Shown here piece after piece: positions 47,941-58,268 of a DNA stretch of 64,000 bases. Under the pieces are notes generated by a model. The model was not told the DNA's origin, did not search any database, and saw only the letters and a program-made list of their open reading frames with translations. Origin of the DNA: Deltaproteobacteria bacterium. Its GTDB lineage: Bacteria; Myxococcota_A; Polyangia; Polyangiales; Polyangiaceae. Positions within the stretch are counted from its first letter, which is position 1, and every line of letters starts with the position of its first letter. The position numbers and the translations under genes are program-made. The stretch spans positions 1 to 64,000 of the forward strand of contig VGRJ01000013.1 in the NCBI GenBank assembly GCA_016875405.1, read 5' to 3'.

Positions 47941-50223
47941 TCAGTCTTCGGACGTTCGCCCTTGAGGCGCGGGCAAGGGAGGCGGACGCCAAGAGGTCGA
48001 GCGGCGTCCTGGCTCGCTGCCGCGAGGCGGGGGGATGGTCGAACGCCGGGCACGAAGGACTGGCTCCTCGAGCTCGAGCTCCACTCCGAGGGCCCGACAA
48101 CGGCGCGCGAGGCGCTCACCGTCGACTCCAGGGACGACGAGGAGCCCCCCCGGCGGCGACGGATCGAGGAACAGGTCCGCGACTCCGGCGCGCGTGCGGA
48201 GCATCTCACGAACCTCGACATCCTCGATCCAGACGAACCCCGCGGACGGCGTGAACGTCCCCTGCCCGACGACGGTCCCTGCCTCTTCGAGCATGCGGCG
48301 AACCGGCTCGGACAGGGGCGCGAGGCCCTCGAGCCGGCGTCGCATCTCGGCAGCCCCGAGACCGAGCGCGAGCCCCCGACTCACCGACGCGGCGGAGAGC
48401 TCGAGGTCAAGCCCAGGGTCGATGCCACGGAGCTCGACGAACGTCGCAAGCTCGAGCAGCTCCGAGAGCCGCACTCCGCCGCCCACCTTGACTCTCCGCT
48501 CATCGTCGAAGGACGTCGTTTCGTCCGCGCGGCTCAACGTCGCACCCGCGACGGCCTCGCGTCCGAAGGCGCTAAGGCGCAGGGCGGAGTCATCGCCGTG
48601 CCCGGTCGCCGCGTCGGTCGCGCCAACGTCGACCGCCCCGAGCGCTGGCAAGGAATCGAGCAGGATGCGCCGAACGAGCGCTCCCTCTTCAGGCACCTCG
48701 ACGCTGGCCCGGCGTGCCCATCGCTCGAAGAGGCGTCGCAAGCCTCCCATGCGCGGATCGTCACCGACATAGGCGACCAACTCGGGCACGGCTGCCCACT
48801 GGCCTTCTCCGAGGTCGACGAGAGCGTCGAGGATCACCTCACGAAGGACGCCGACAGGGCTCACGTCGCGCGCGTCGGCGGCGAGTCGGAGGAGCTCGGC
48901 CTCGGGCCTCGCCTCGTCCCAAGCACCGCCGCGCCGCCAGGCATCGAAGAGAGCCCGCGAGAGCTCGCGGAGACGGAGCGTGCCAGGGGGCGCGACCGGA
49001 GACAGAGCGCCCGACTCCCAGAGCCCGAGAGCGCGCGAGAGCGCCACCAGCATCGCCGTCTCCTCGAAGGAGCGCCCGAAACGTTGAGCGAGCTTCGACA
49101 CGAGCGAGCGCGGCGTTCCGACGCCGGGCTTCACATCGCCCGCGAGCGAGGCCTCACGCACGGCGAGCGCGAGCGCGAGCAAGAACGGCCCGGGGTCGCG
49201 CGAGAACCGGGCGCGGCGCGGCAGGAGGTCGTCCTCGCCGACCTTGCCGCGAACCGCGTCCCGACGACGCTCTCTCTCGCGTCGTCGCTCGGCCCCGACG
49301 AGCGCCGTGATTTCGCTCGGAAGGACGTATCGATTCGGGTGAATCGGAAACAAAAACCCACGCTTTTCGAGCGCAAACGCCGCGCCGCGGCGTCCTGCTG
49401 CGACGCCGTAAGAGCCGCGCAGACGCATCGGCTCACGCTCGAGGTCCATCAGCTCTTCCGTGTCGACCTCACCGCCGACCTCCTCGAGGTGTTCGAGGAG
49501 GCGCCGCTCCTGATGCGAGACTCGCTCGAGCTCCGCCGCGATGGACTTCGAATCACCCAAGACCTCCCACGCCTGCTCGAGAGACAGCGCGATGGGCGGC
49601 GTGCTGGGCCGACCGAGGTAGTGGGTCGCGATCGCGCTCGCCGTCTCGAACGGTGCTTCCGCGAGCAGCGCGCGGAGCGAACGCGGATCTTCCCCGTCGC
49701 TCGCCTTCATTTGAACGAGGAAGGCCGTCGGCAGCACGAGCTCGAAGACGTGCCCTCCCTGCGGTGCGCCATGCCGCTCTCGGTACTCGTCCGCGAGCTC
49801 TTCGTCCGCCACCCGCGCAAAGACGACGCCGCGCCGCACGAGCACGTCGAGCCCCACGGGCACCGCGCCCACGACGAGCGTCCCGCCGGACTCGGCAATG
49901 CGTCGCAGGAGCGCGGCGCTCGGAGCAGGGAGCCGCGCCGGGTCTCTCACATCGGGGAGCTTCACGAGGCCGCGGGCGATCTGCGCGACCTCATCGAGCC
50001 GCTTCTTCGGATCGACCTCGATCGCCATGCGTTCGGCGAGCGCGAGGAGCTCTTTCCGCGGCAAGGCCCTCAGGATCGACTCGAGCCTCCGCTCGGAAGT
50101 CGCAGCCTCGGCGGCAGGCACGGCGGCGTCGACGCTGTCGGCCTCCGAGGGCGGTGGCGGGAGCGTCGTTCGCCTAGGTGACTCCTGGGCGGCGCGGGGG
50201 CGCTTGTTGCCTCGTTCGGGCAT
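47941..50223 (-). CDS. Helicase-associated (XPB/Ssl2-like) domain protein
   Basis: ALPRKELLALAERMAIEVDPKKRLDEVAQIARGL..., terminal FVWIEDVEVREMLRTRAGVADLFLDPSPPGGLLVVPGVDGERLARRCRALGVELE. Confidence 0.6.
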   Translation of the reverse strand: MPERGNKRPRAAQESPRRTTLPPPPSEADSVDAAVPAAEAATSERRLESILRALPRKELLALAERMAIEVDPKKRLDEVAQIARGLVKLPDVRDPARLPAPSAALLRRIAESGGTLVVGAVPVGLDVLVRRGVVFARVADEELADEYRERHGAPQGGHVFELVLPTAFLVQMKASDGEDPRSLRALLAEAPFETASAIATHYLGRPSTPPIALSLEQAWEVLGDSKSIAAELERVSHQERRLLEHLEEVGGEVDTEELMDLEREPMRLRGSYGVAAGRRGAAFALEKRGFLFPIHPNRYVLPSEITALVGAERRRERERRRDAVRGKVGEDDLLPRRARFSRDPGPFLLALALAVREASLAGDVKPGVGTPRSLVSKLAQRFGRSFEETAMLVALSRALGLWESGALSPVAPPGTLRLRELSRALFDAWRRGGAWDEARPEAELLRLAADARDVSPVGVLREVILDALVDLGEGQWAAVPELVAYVGDDPRMGGLRRLFERWARRASVEVPEEGALVRRILLDSLPALGAVDVGATDAATGHGDDSALRLSAFGREAVAGATLSRADETTSFDDERRVKVGGGVRLSELLELATFVELRGIDPGLDLELSAASVSRGLALGLGAAEMRRRLEGLAPLSEPVRRMLEEAGTVVGQGTFTPSAGFVWIEDVEVREMLRTRAGVADLFLDPSPPGGLLVVPGVDGERLARRCRALGVELELEEPVLRARRSTIPPPRGSEPGRRSTSWRPPPLPAPQGRTSED

Positions 50224-50343
50224 CGTGGTGTGGTCCTGGGGGCGCGGTCGGCGGAGGTCCTCGCGAACCGAGCCCTCCAGCATAGACCGAGCGGGGCCCG
50301 TCACCAACCCGGTGCGTGAAGAGTTCATCGCCGCGCTCGCCTC

Positions 50344-50436
50344 TCGGCGTGCTGCCGGCGTTCGACGTGCTGCCGGCGTTCGGCGTGCTGCCGGCGTTCG
50401 ACGTGCTGCCGGCGTTCGACGTGCTGCCGGCGATCG
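50344..50436. repeat. 18-bp minisatellite (tcgacgtgctgccggcgt), 5 copies, in the divergent intergenic region
   Basis: Read directly; between the helicase-associated and HD-domain genes. Confidence 0.95.
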
Positions 50437-50482
50437 GCTTCCTACCCGCGCACGCCTACCTACTCGCGCTAAGCTACCTTCC

Positions 50483-51787
50483 GTGCTCCTTCGCGATCCC
50501 GTCCACGGTCTCATCTCGTTCGAACTCGAGGAGGAGCTCATCGTCCCTCGACTCCTCGAGGCTCCCGAGGTGCAGCGCCTTCGGCGCATTCGGCAGCTCG
50601 GCCTCACGAGCCTCGCGTTCCCGGGAGCGGAGCACACCCGCCTCTCACACGCCCTCGGCGCGGCTCACGTGATGCAGCTCTTCGTCGCGCGCCTCCGCAA
50701 GGTCCACGACGAGCTGCCCTTCTGGCAACGCCTGACGAGCGAGCGCGCGCGCGACGCGCTCGCCGCCGCGCTCCTTCATGACATCGGTCATGGGCCGCTC
50801 TCGCACCTCTTCGAGGACGCGGTCGAGCACGCGACCGGGCGCTGCCGCGCGCACGAGGAGTGGACCGAGCAGATCCTGCTCGACGAGGGGACCGAGGTGC
50901 ATCGAATCCTGTCCCGCGACGACCCGGAGCTGCCGCGGCGCGTCGCTGGGCTCGTCCGCGGCGAACACCAGCTCCCCTACCTCGCCCGGGCCGTGAGCGG
51001 CACGTTCGACGTCGATCGTTGCGACTATCTCCTTCGCGACGCGCATGCGACCGGCGTCGGATACGGGGACTATGACCTACCGTGGCTCCTCCGAAGCCTC
51101 CGTTTCGGCGAGAGTCACGGCGGCGCGCCCCCCGGCCTCGCGATCGACGGCCCCAAGGGCATGAACGCCATCGAGTCTTTCATCCTCGCGCGGCTCTTCA
51201 TGTTTCAGCAGGTGTATTTCCACAAAGCGACGCGCGCAGCCGAGTGGATGATCCGCGCGATCCTGCGCCGCGCGATGCACCTCATCCAGGACGGGGAGCA
51301 CCTCGTGAACGTCCCGGCAGCGATGGTCGCGTTCGCCGCCGGGGACACGCCGTCGCTCGGCGACTACCTCGCCCTTGACGATCAGGCGTTGCTCGAGACG
51401 ATCAACGGCTGGCGAGACACGCGCGACCCGGTCCTCGCCGATCTCTGTCAGCGCTTGCGGGCACGCGTGCTCTTCAAGACCGAGGAGCTCTACGGAGAGG
51501 CCCAGCTCTCGCCGCGCCGTGAGGCCGCGTACGCCATCGTCCGAGCGATCGCCGAAGAGGAGGGATTCAACCCCGACTACTACACCGGTCTCGACGTGGC
51601 GACCGACACGCCTTACGCCGAAGACAGCTCCCTCACGGTGCTCTTCGGCACGGGCGGCCCCCGACGACCCACCGAGGTGTCCTTCGTCCTCGATCGGCTG
51701 AAGGACGAGACCTTGTCTCGCGTGCGGGTGGTGTTCCCGCGCGAGATCCGACCGCGCGTCCGCGAAGCGCTCGCGAACCTCACCTGA
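50483..51787 (+). CDS. HD-domain phosphohydrolase (dNTPase/SAMHD1-like)
   Basis: RDPVHGLISF...RRIRQLGLTSLAFPGAEHTRLSHALGAAHV...ALLHDIGHGPLSHLFE; FDVDRCDYLLRDAHATG. Confidence 0.9.
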   Translation: MLLRDPVHGLISFELEEELIVPRLLEAPEVQRLRRIRQLGLTSLAFPGAEHTRLSHALGAAHVMQLFVARLRKVHDELPFWQRLTSERARDALAAALLHDIGHGPLSHLFEDAVEHATGRCRAHEEWTEQILLDEGTEVHRILSRDDPELPRRVAGLVRGEHQLPYLARAVSGTFDVDRCDYLLRDAHATGVGYGDYDLPWLLRSLRFGESHGGAPPGLAIDGPKGMNAIESFILARLFMFQQVYFHKATRAAEWMIRAILRRAMHLIQDGEHLVNVPAAMVAFAAGDTPSLGDYLALDDQALLETINGWRDTRDPVLADLCQRLRARVLFKTEELYGEAQLSPRREAAYAIVRAIAEEEGFNPDYYTGLDVATDTPYAEDSSLTVLFGTGGPRRPTEVSFVLDRLKDETLSRVRVVFPREIRPRVREALANLT

Positions 51788-51788
51788 C

Positions 51789-52436
51789 ATGCACCGACCA
51801 CGTCGCCTTCTGGCTCGCCTCGCGTCCCTCGCTGCGGTCGCCGCCCTTCTGCTCGTCGCCTTTCGCGCCTCCGCCGAAGCCTCGCCCCACTCCGCCGACG
51901 GTGCGTACGGGAGGCTCGACGGAGATCTCCTCCTTGGAGCGGACGCGACGGTCACCCTCGGTGAGGACGGTGGTGCCGTAGGCGCACGCGTCGTCGCGAC
52001 GTACCTGACGATGGTCGGCCTCTACGCAGCCTACGACGAGGGCGTCGGCGCCGCGGAGCAGCCGCTGGTTCGGCGCTTCGCTGGGGGCATCGGCGTCCGC
52101 CCCCTGTTCCTCGGGCGCTTCGTCAGCGATCTCGAGCGCGGTCCGGCGCTGCTCGATTTGTGGCTCGACTCGTTCGGGCTCGAGCTCGGAGCGTTTGTCG
52201 GGTGGCGCGAGCACGAGGGCTGCCACGGAGCCTGCCGCGTCGACGGTCTCGAGGTCGCCGGCACCATGACGCTCCCGCTCCTCTCGCGCGTGAGCGGACC
52301 TTCGCTTGGCCTTCGCGCTGGAGCCCGCGCTCCGCTCGGCGGCGAGGCGACCGACCTTGGCCCCGAAGGCTTCCTAACGCTCTCGCTCGGTTATCAGGCC
52401 CTCGTGGCCACCGGGCTCGTCGACTCGGCGCGTTGA
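51789..52436 (+). CDS. Exported hypothetical protein
   Basis: Signal peptide LLARLASLAAVAALLLVAFRASAEA; 1 nt after preceding stop. Confidence 0.6.
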   Translation: MHRPRRLLARLASLAAVAALLLVAFRASAEASPHSADGAYGRLDGDLLLGADATVTLGEDGGAVGARVVATYLTMVGLYAAYDEGVGAAEQPLVRRFAGGIGVRPLFLGRFVSDLERGPALLDLWLDSFGLELGAFVGWREHEGCHGACRVDGLEVAGTMTLPLLSRVSGPSLGLRAGARAPLGGEATDLGPEGFLTLSLGYQALVATGLVDSAR

Positions 52437-52473
52437 ATGGCGCACGCGCCCTCGATCTGGTTATGATGTTAAC

Positions 52474-53970
52474 GTGAGGTCGCTCGCTCGAGTGCTCGCT
52501 ACGATGCTCGCCGTCGCATCGGGGACTACCACGTTCGACGCGACCGCGAAGGACCTCGTGATCGGGAAGGAGCAGATCGCCTCTCTCGGCGGTCGACATC
52601 AGTTCGACGAGGTCACGATCGCCGGAACGCTCCGCGTGACCAAGTACGCGCCCGCGTCTCTGCCCGGGGCCACCGGTTGGCTGCGCCTCGACGCCAAGCG
52701 CGTGACCATCGCCGCTGGCGGCCGCATCGACGCCACGGGATCAGGTTACCAAGGCAGCGCGCAGGGCACGGGGTCGGGCGCCGCGCTCGGCGCGGGAGGC
52801 ACTCCGGCGGTCTCGGACATGAACCTCCTCACGCCTTTCCCCGGCGGCGGAGGCGGGCATGTCGGCGGCGGCGGAGCTGGCATGAGGGTCCCGAACTGCA
52901 AGACGGTGACGGGAGCCGACGGCGGAGAGCCCTACGACAGCGCCGCCGCGCTTACGGCGCTGTTTCTCGCGTCGCGGACCGACCCGTCGATGGCGGACGT
53001 CGGCCCCTACCCAGGGATGGGGAGCTCTGGGGGTACAGCCCACGTCGGCCAGCCCAATGAAAAGCAGAAGGTCGCGGGGGGCGCGGGCGGCGGAGTGATC
53101 GTGGTGCTGGCCCCCGAGCTCGTCCTCGATGGCGCGATCGTCGCGAACGGCGAAGAGCCTAAGAGCGCTTACGCGGGCGCGGCGGGCGGCGGCGCGGGTG
53201 GAACCGTGTATCTCCGCGCGAACACCATCACGAGCGGCGCGAGCGCGCGGCTCGAAGCGACCGGCGGGCGCGGCCTGAAGGGAGCCAGCACTCAAGGGTT
53301 GACGGTCGGCGGAAGCGGCAGCGGAGGGCTCATCCTGGTCGAGTCGAAGGACTCGCCGCCGCTCTCGAGCATCGACTTCCGAGGCGGCGACTCTGCCGCG
53401 AACTGCGTGTCCGCGGGCGCGCTCGGGCTCTTCAATCAGATCGCCCCAGCCGATTGCGCGGACGTCGACGGCGACGGTTTTGCAAGCACGAGCTGCGGCG
53501 GCGACGACTGCGACGACGCGAACGCCGAGATTCACCCGGGCACCCCCGAGCGCTGCGACGGGGTCGATCAGGACTGCAGCGGGAAGGCTGACGACGTCGA
53601 CGGCACGACCGCGTCGAGCGCGACCGCAACGGGCGCGGGCGGACAGGGTGGCGTCGGCGGACAGGGCGGCGTCGGCGGACAGGGCGGCGTCGGCGGACAG
53701 GGCGGCGTCGGTGGGCAGGTTGTCAGCTCGTCTTCGAGCACGGGAGGCGGGACGTCGCTCTGCAAGCTCGGCGAGGCGTGCGTCGACGGCGCGTGCACAC
53801 CGATCGCCCCGACGCCACAACCGATTCCGACGACCGACGGCCCGCGCGTCCGGTTGACGGGCGGCCTCTGCGCGTTCATCGCCTCGTCGCATCCTGCGCG
53901 GCAGCCCTCGGTGCTCGCAGCCCTTGGACTCCTCGCCGTGCTCCAAGCGCGTCGACGACGCTCGACCTGA
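52474..53970 (+). CDS. Gly-rich secreted protein with MopE-like metal-binding motif and MYXO-CTERM-like C-terminus
   Basis: DVDGDGFASTSCGGDDCDDANAEIHPGTPERCDGVDQDCSGKADD; C-terminal PSVLAALGLLAVLQARRRRST. Confidence 0.8.
   Translation: MRSLARVLATMLAVASGTTTFDATAKDLVIGKEQIASLGGRHQFDEVTIAGTLRVTKYAPASLPGATGWLRLDAKRVTIAAGGRIDATGSGYQGSAQGTGSGAALGAGGTPAVSDMNLLTPFPGGGGGHVGGGGAGMRVPNCKTVTGADGGEPYDSAAALTALFLASRTDPSMADVGPYPGMGSSGGTAHVGQPNEKQKVAGGAGGGVIVVLAPELVLDGAIVANGEEPKSAYAGAAGGGAGGTVYLRANTITSGASARLEATGGRGLKGASTQGLTVGGSGSGGLILVESKDSPPLSSIDFRGGDSAANCVSAGALGLFNQIAPADCADVDGDGFASTSCGGDDCDDANAEIHPGTPERCDGVDQDCSGKADDVDGTTASSATATGAGGQGGVGGQGGVGGQGGVGGQGGVGGQVVSSSSSTGGGTSLCKLGEACVDGACTPIAPTPQPIPTTDGPRVRLTGGLCAFIASSHPARQPSVLAALGLLAVLQARRRRST
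53638..53718 (+). repeat. 18-bp in-frame minisatellite encoding (GGQGGV)n
   Basis: ggcggacagggcggcgtc x about 4.5. Confidence 0.95.
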
Positions 53971-54075
53971 CCTGCGTCGACGCGAACCACGAGCCGAGAA
54001 CCGGGCCGCAAGTCGTTCGTCGGCGCTCACACTTCGCTTGCCCTCGGTCGCCTTTCATTAAAGGATGCGCGCGGC

Positions 54076-55040
<965 letters not shown>

Positions 55041-55044
<4 letters not shown>

Positions 55045-56024
55045 AGAGCATGCGTTTCCGCGAGGCGGTCCGCGAGGCGATCGCTGAAGAGATGGAGCGG
55101 GACGACCGCGTCTTTCTCATGGGCGAGGAAGTCGGGCAGTACCAGGGCGCCTACAAGGTGAGCGAAGGGCTGCTCGAGCGCTTTGGCGAGAGGCGCGTCA
55201 TCGACACCCCGATCACGGAGGCAGGCTTCGCCGGCATCGGCATCGGCGCGGCGATGGTGGGCCTCCGGCCGATCATCGAGTTCATGACCTGGAACTTCTC
55301 GGCCGTGGCCTTCGACCAAATCCTGAACAACGCGGCGAAGCTGCGGCAAATGTCGGGTGGACAGCTCTCGGTGCCGGTGGTGTTCCGCGGCCCGAACGCC
55401 TCGGCGCGCCAGGTAGGCTCGCAACACTCGCACGCGATGGAACACTTCTACGTCAACGTGCCCGGGCTGAAGGTCATCGCGCCGGCAACTCCGGCCGACG
55501 CGAAGGGCATGCTGAAGACCGCGATCCGCGACGAGGACCCCGTCCTCTACCTGGAGAGCGAGACGCTCTACTCGGTGAAGGGCGACGTGCCCGAGGGCGA
55601 GCACCTCGTGCCGTTCGGGAAGGCCCGGATCGCGCGCGAGGGGACCGACTGCACGCTCATCTCGTACAGCCGCATGGTGCACGTGTGCCTGGACGCCGCC
55701 GAGGCGCTCGCGGCGAAGGGCATCGACTGCGAGGTGATCGACCTGCGGAGCCTTCGCCCGCTCGACGAGGAGACGATCGTCGCGAGCCTCACGAAGACCC
55801 ACCGCGCCGTGGTCGCCTACGAGGGCTGGCCGTATGGCGGCGTCGGCGCCGAGGTCGTCGATCGCTTGCAGCGGCTCGCCTTCGACGAGCTCGACGCGCC
55901 GATCCTGCGCGTCACGACGATGGACGTGCCAATGCCGTACAACGCCAAGCTCGAGCAACTCGTGATCCCGCAAGCGCATCGCATCATCGACGCCGTGGAG
56001 CGCGTCACCTACCGGAGGACCTGA
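55041..56024 (+). CDS. pdhB: Pyruvate dehydrogenase E1 component beta subunit
   Basis: REAIAEEMERDDRVFLMGEEVGQYQGAYKVSEGL; ITEAGFAGIGIGAAMVGLRPIIEFMTWNFSAVAFDQI; ATGA overlap with pdhA. Confidence 0.95.
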
Positions 56025-56028
56025 GCCG

Positions 56029-57297
56029 ATGGCACGCGTCGTCGACATGCCGAAGCTCTCCCCGACGATGGAGGAGGGCCAGATCGTCACCTGGCATCGG
56101 AAGGAAGGGGACGCCGTCGAGGTCGACGATCTCCTCGCCGAGGTCGAGACGGACAAGGCTACGATGGAGTTTCGCTCCTTCGACCGCGGGACACTCCTCA
56201 AGGTCCTCGCGCCAGCGGGCTCGATGGTGCGGCTCGGTGACCCCGTCGCCGTGATCGGCAAGCCGGGCGAGTCGACCGAGGGCCTCGTCTCGGGGACTCG
56301 CGCCGGCGCGGCTCCGGCGACTGCCCCCGCGGGCGTCGACGCACCAAGCGAGGCGATGACGCCCGCAACGACTGCGCCCGTCCTTGTGACCGGCGGCCGC
56401 GTGAAAGCCTCCCCTTACGTCCGAAAGCTCGCGCGGGAGCGCGGGCTCGACCTCCTCACGGTGCACGGCTCGGGCACGGGCGGTCGCATCGTGGCGCGCG
56501 ATCTCGACGGCGGCGCGGTGGCGACGCGTGTCACCGCTCCGTCGGCAGCGGCGCCGAAGCCGACCTCGGTCCCCTTCGCAGCCCCGGTATCGGCCACAGT
56601 CGCGCGAGAGGCTCGGGAGTCGGTCTCGAAGCCGCTCAGCATGATGCGGCGCACGATCGCGCGCCGCCTTACCGAATCAAAGCGCGACGTCCCCCACTTC
56701 TACCTCACGATCGACGTCGACGCGGGAGCGCTCTTCGAGCTCCGGGCACGCCTCAACGCAGACCTCGACAAGAAGATCTCGTTCAACGACCTCGTCGTGA
56801 AGGCAGTCTCGATCGCGCTCGTGCGCGCGCCCGAGGTAAACGCGCAGTTCACTCCGGAGGCGCTCGTCTACCACCGTCGGATCGATCTCTCGATCGCGAT
56901 CGCGGTCGACGAGGGCCTCGTCACACCAGTCCTGCGCGACGCCGATCGCAAGTCCGTGGTCGAGATCAGCGAGGAAATCCAGACGCTCTCCGCACGCGCG
57001 CGCGATAAGAAGCTCACGGTCGAAGAGATGACCGGAGGGACGTTCTCGATCTCCAACCTCGGCATGTTCGGGATCGACGAGTTCGCGGCGGTCATCAACC
57101 CGCCCGAAGGCGCCATCCTCGCGGTCGGGGCAATCCGCGCGGAGCCCGTCGTCCGGGGCGACGCGGTGGTCCCGGGAAAGCGCATGAAGCTCACTCTCTC
57201 GTGCGACCATCGGGTGGTCGACGGCGCCGTCGGAGCGAAGTTCCTCGCGGAGCTCCGGAAGGTCCTCGAGCGGCCGCTGCAAATCCTCGCACACTGA
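56029..57297 (+). CDS. pdhC: Dihydrolipoamide acetyltransferase (PDH E2)
   Basis: Lipoyl domain VETDKATMEF; peripheral subunit-binding domain; catalytic SCDHRVVDGAVGAKFL. Confidence 0.95.
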   Translation: MARVVDMPKLSPTMEEGQIVTWHRKEGDAVEVDDLLAEVETDKATMEFRSFDRGTLLKVLAPAGSMVRLGDPVAVIGKPGESTEGLVSGTRAGAAPATAPAGVDAPSEAMTPATTAPVLVTGGRVKASPYVRKLARERGLDLLTVHGSGTGGRIVARDLDGGAVATRVTAPSAAAPKPTSVPFAAPVSATVAREARESVSKPLSMMRRTIARRLTESKRDVPHFYLTIDVDAGALFELRARLNADLDKKISFNDLVVKAVSIALVRAPEVNAQFTPEALVYHRRIDLSIAIAVDEGLVTPVLRDADRKSVVEISEEIQTLSARARDKKLTVEEMTGGTFSISNLGMFGIDEFAAVINPPEGAILAVGAIRAEPVVRGDAVVPGKRMKLTLSCDHRVVDGAVGAKFLAELRKVLERPLQILAH

Positions 57298-57315
57298 CCA
57301 CGGTCGACGACGGTC

Positions 57316-58239
57316 TTGCGCTCGTCGCGACGCGCCGTGCTGCTCGGGGCGACCTTGTTCGGCGCCACCGCAGCGCCCTCGCGCGGGGTCGCGCACGCAA
57401 CGAGACCGGCCGGCCCCCAGGAGACGGAGATCGCCGTGTTGCGCGCGCCGAGTCGCGGCATGGTCCTCGTCAAGGGAGGGCTCGTGCGCGTTGGCAGCGA
57501 GCTCACGGAGGTCAGCGACGCGCAGCGGATGTGCCGCGAAGAGCTGTCGCGCGAGGCGTGTTCGACGAGCCTGTTCTCCGATGAAATGGTGGCGCACGAC
57601 GTCAGGCTCTCGGACTTCTGGCTCGATCGGACCGAGGTGACGAACGACGCGTATGAGCGCTGCGTCGAGGTCGGCGAGTGCCGAGGCCCGCGCCATGTTG
57701 GAGCACGTCGTTGGCGTGCAGTCCCAGCCCACCCCGTGACGCTGGTGACGTGGGACGACGCCGATCGCTATTGTCGATGGCGCGGCGCGCGCCTGCCGAC
57801 CGAGGCCGAGTGGGAGCGCGCGGCGCGAGGGTTCGCGCGACGCCTCTACCCCTGGGGTGAGGTCTACGCCCCGCTGCTCTCGAATCATGGACGGGCGGCG
57901 CTGCTCGAGGTGGAGCGGACCGACGATGTCGACGGCTTCCTCGAGCTCGCGCCCGTCGCCTCGTTTCCCTCGGCGCGAACCCCCGAGGGCGTGCTCGATC
58001 TCGCGGGCAACGTCTCGGAGTGGGTCGCGGACTGGTACGCCGAAGGCTACGCCGAGCCCGAGACGGTCGACCCGAGAGGTCCGGCATCCGGAAACTTCAA
58101 GGTGCACCGGGGCGGCAGCTTCATCGACGGTCGCGCGTGGCTACGAGGCGCGCGCCGCGGCCACGCCCTCCCTTCATCGAGCGCCAAGTGGTTGGGGTTT
58201 CGGTGCGCGACGAGCGGTCGGCCTTCCCGGAGTTGGTGA
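57316..58239 (+). CDS. Formylglycine-generating enzyme/SUMF1-fold protein with Tat-like signal
   Basis: DFWLDRTEVTNDAYERCV, HPVTLVTWDDADRYCRWRGARLPTEAEWERAARG, DLAGNVSEWVADWY, VHRGGSF; N-term SSRRAVLLGATLFGA; TTG start. Confidence 0.85.
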   Translation: MRSSRRAVLLGATLFGATAAPSRGVAHATRPAGPQETEIAVLRAPSRGMVLVKGGLVRVGSELTEVSDAQRMCREELSREACSTSLFSDEMVAHDVRLSDFWLDRTEVTNDAYERCVEVGECRGPRHVGARRWRAVPAHPVTLVTWDDADRYCRWRGARLPTEAEWERAARGFARRLYPWGEVYAPLLSNHGRAALLEVERTDDVDGFLELAPVASFPSARTPEGVLDLAGNVSEWVADWYAEGYAEPETVDPRGPASGNFKVHRGGSFIDGRAWLRGARRGHALPSSSAKWLGFRCATSGRPSRSW

Positions 58240-58268
58240 GCGATCCGCGCGGTGCTAGGACGGCTCGG

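Noticed and set aside
47962-50181. 739-aa plus-strand ORF
   Set aside because: Antisense shadow of the helicase-associated gene; Arg/Glu-rich low-complexity translation without recognisable motifs.
50344-50436. Possible CRISPR-like array
   Set aside because: Units are contiguous without spacers; it is a simple tandem repeat.
52741-54030. 429-aa minus-strand ORF
   Set aside because: Antisense of the Gly-rich MopE-like gene; SADAALSADAALSADA is only the reverse frame of the GGQGGV repeat.
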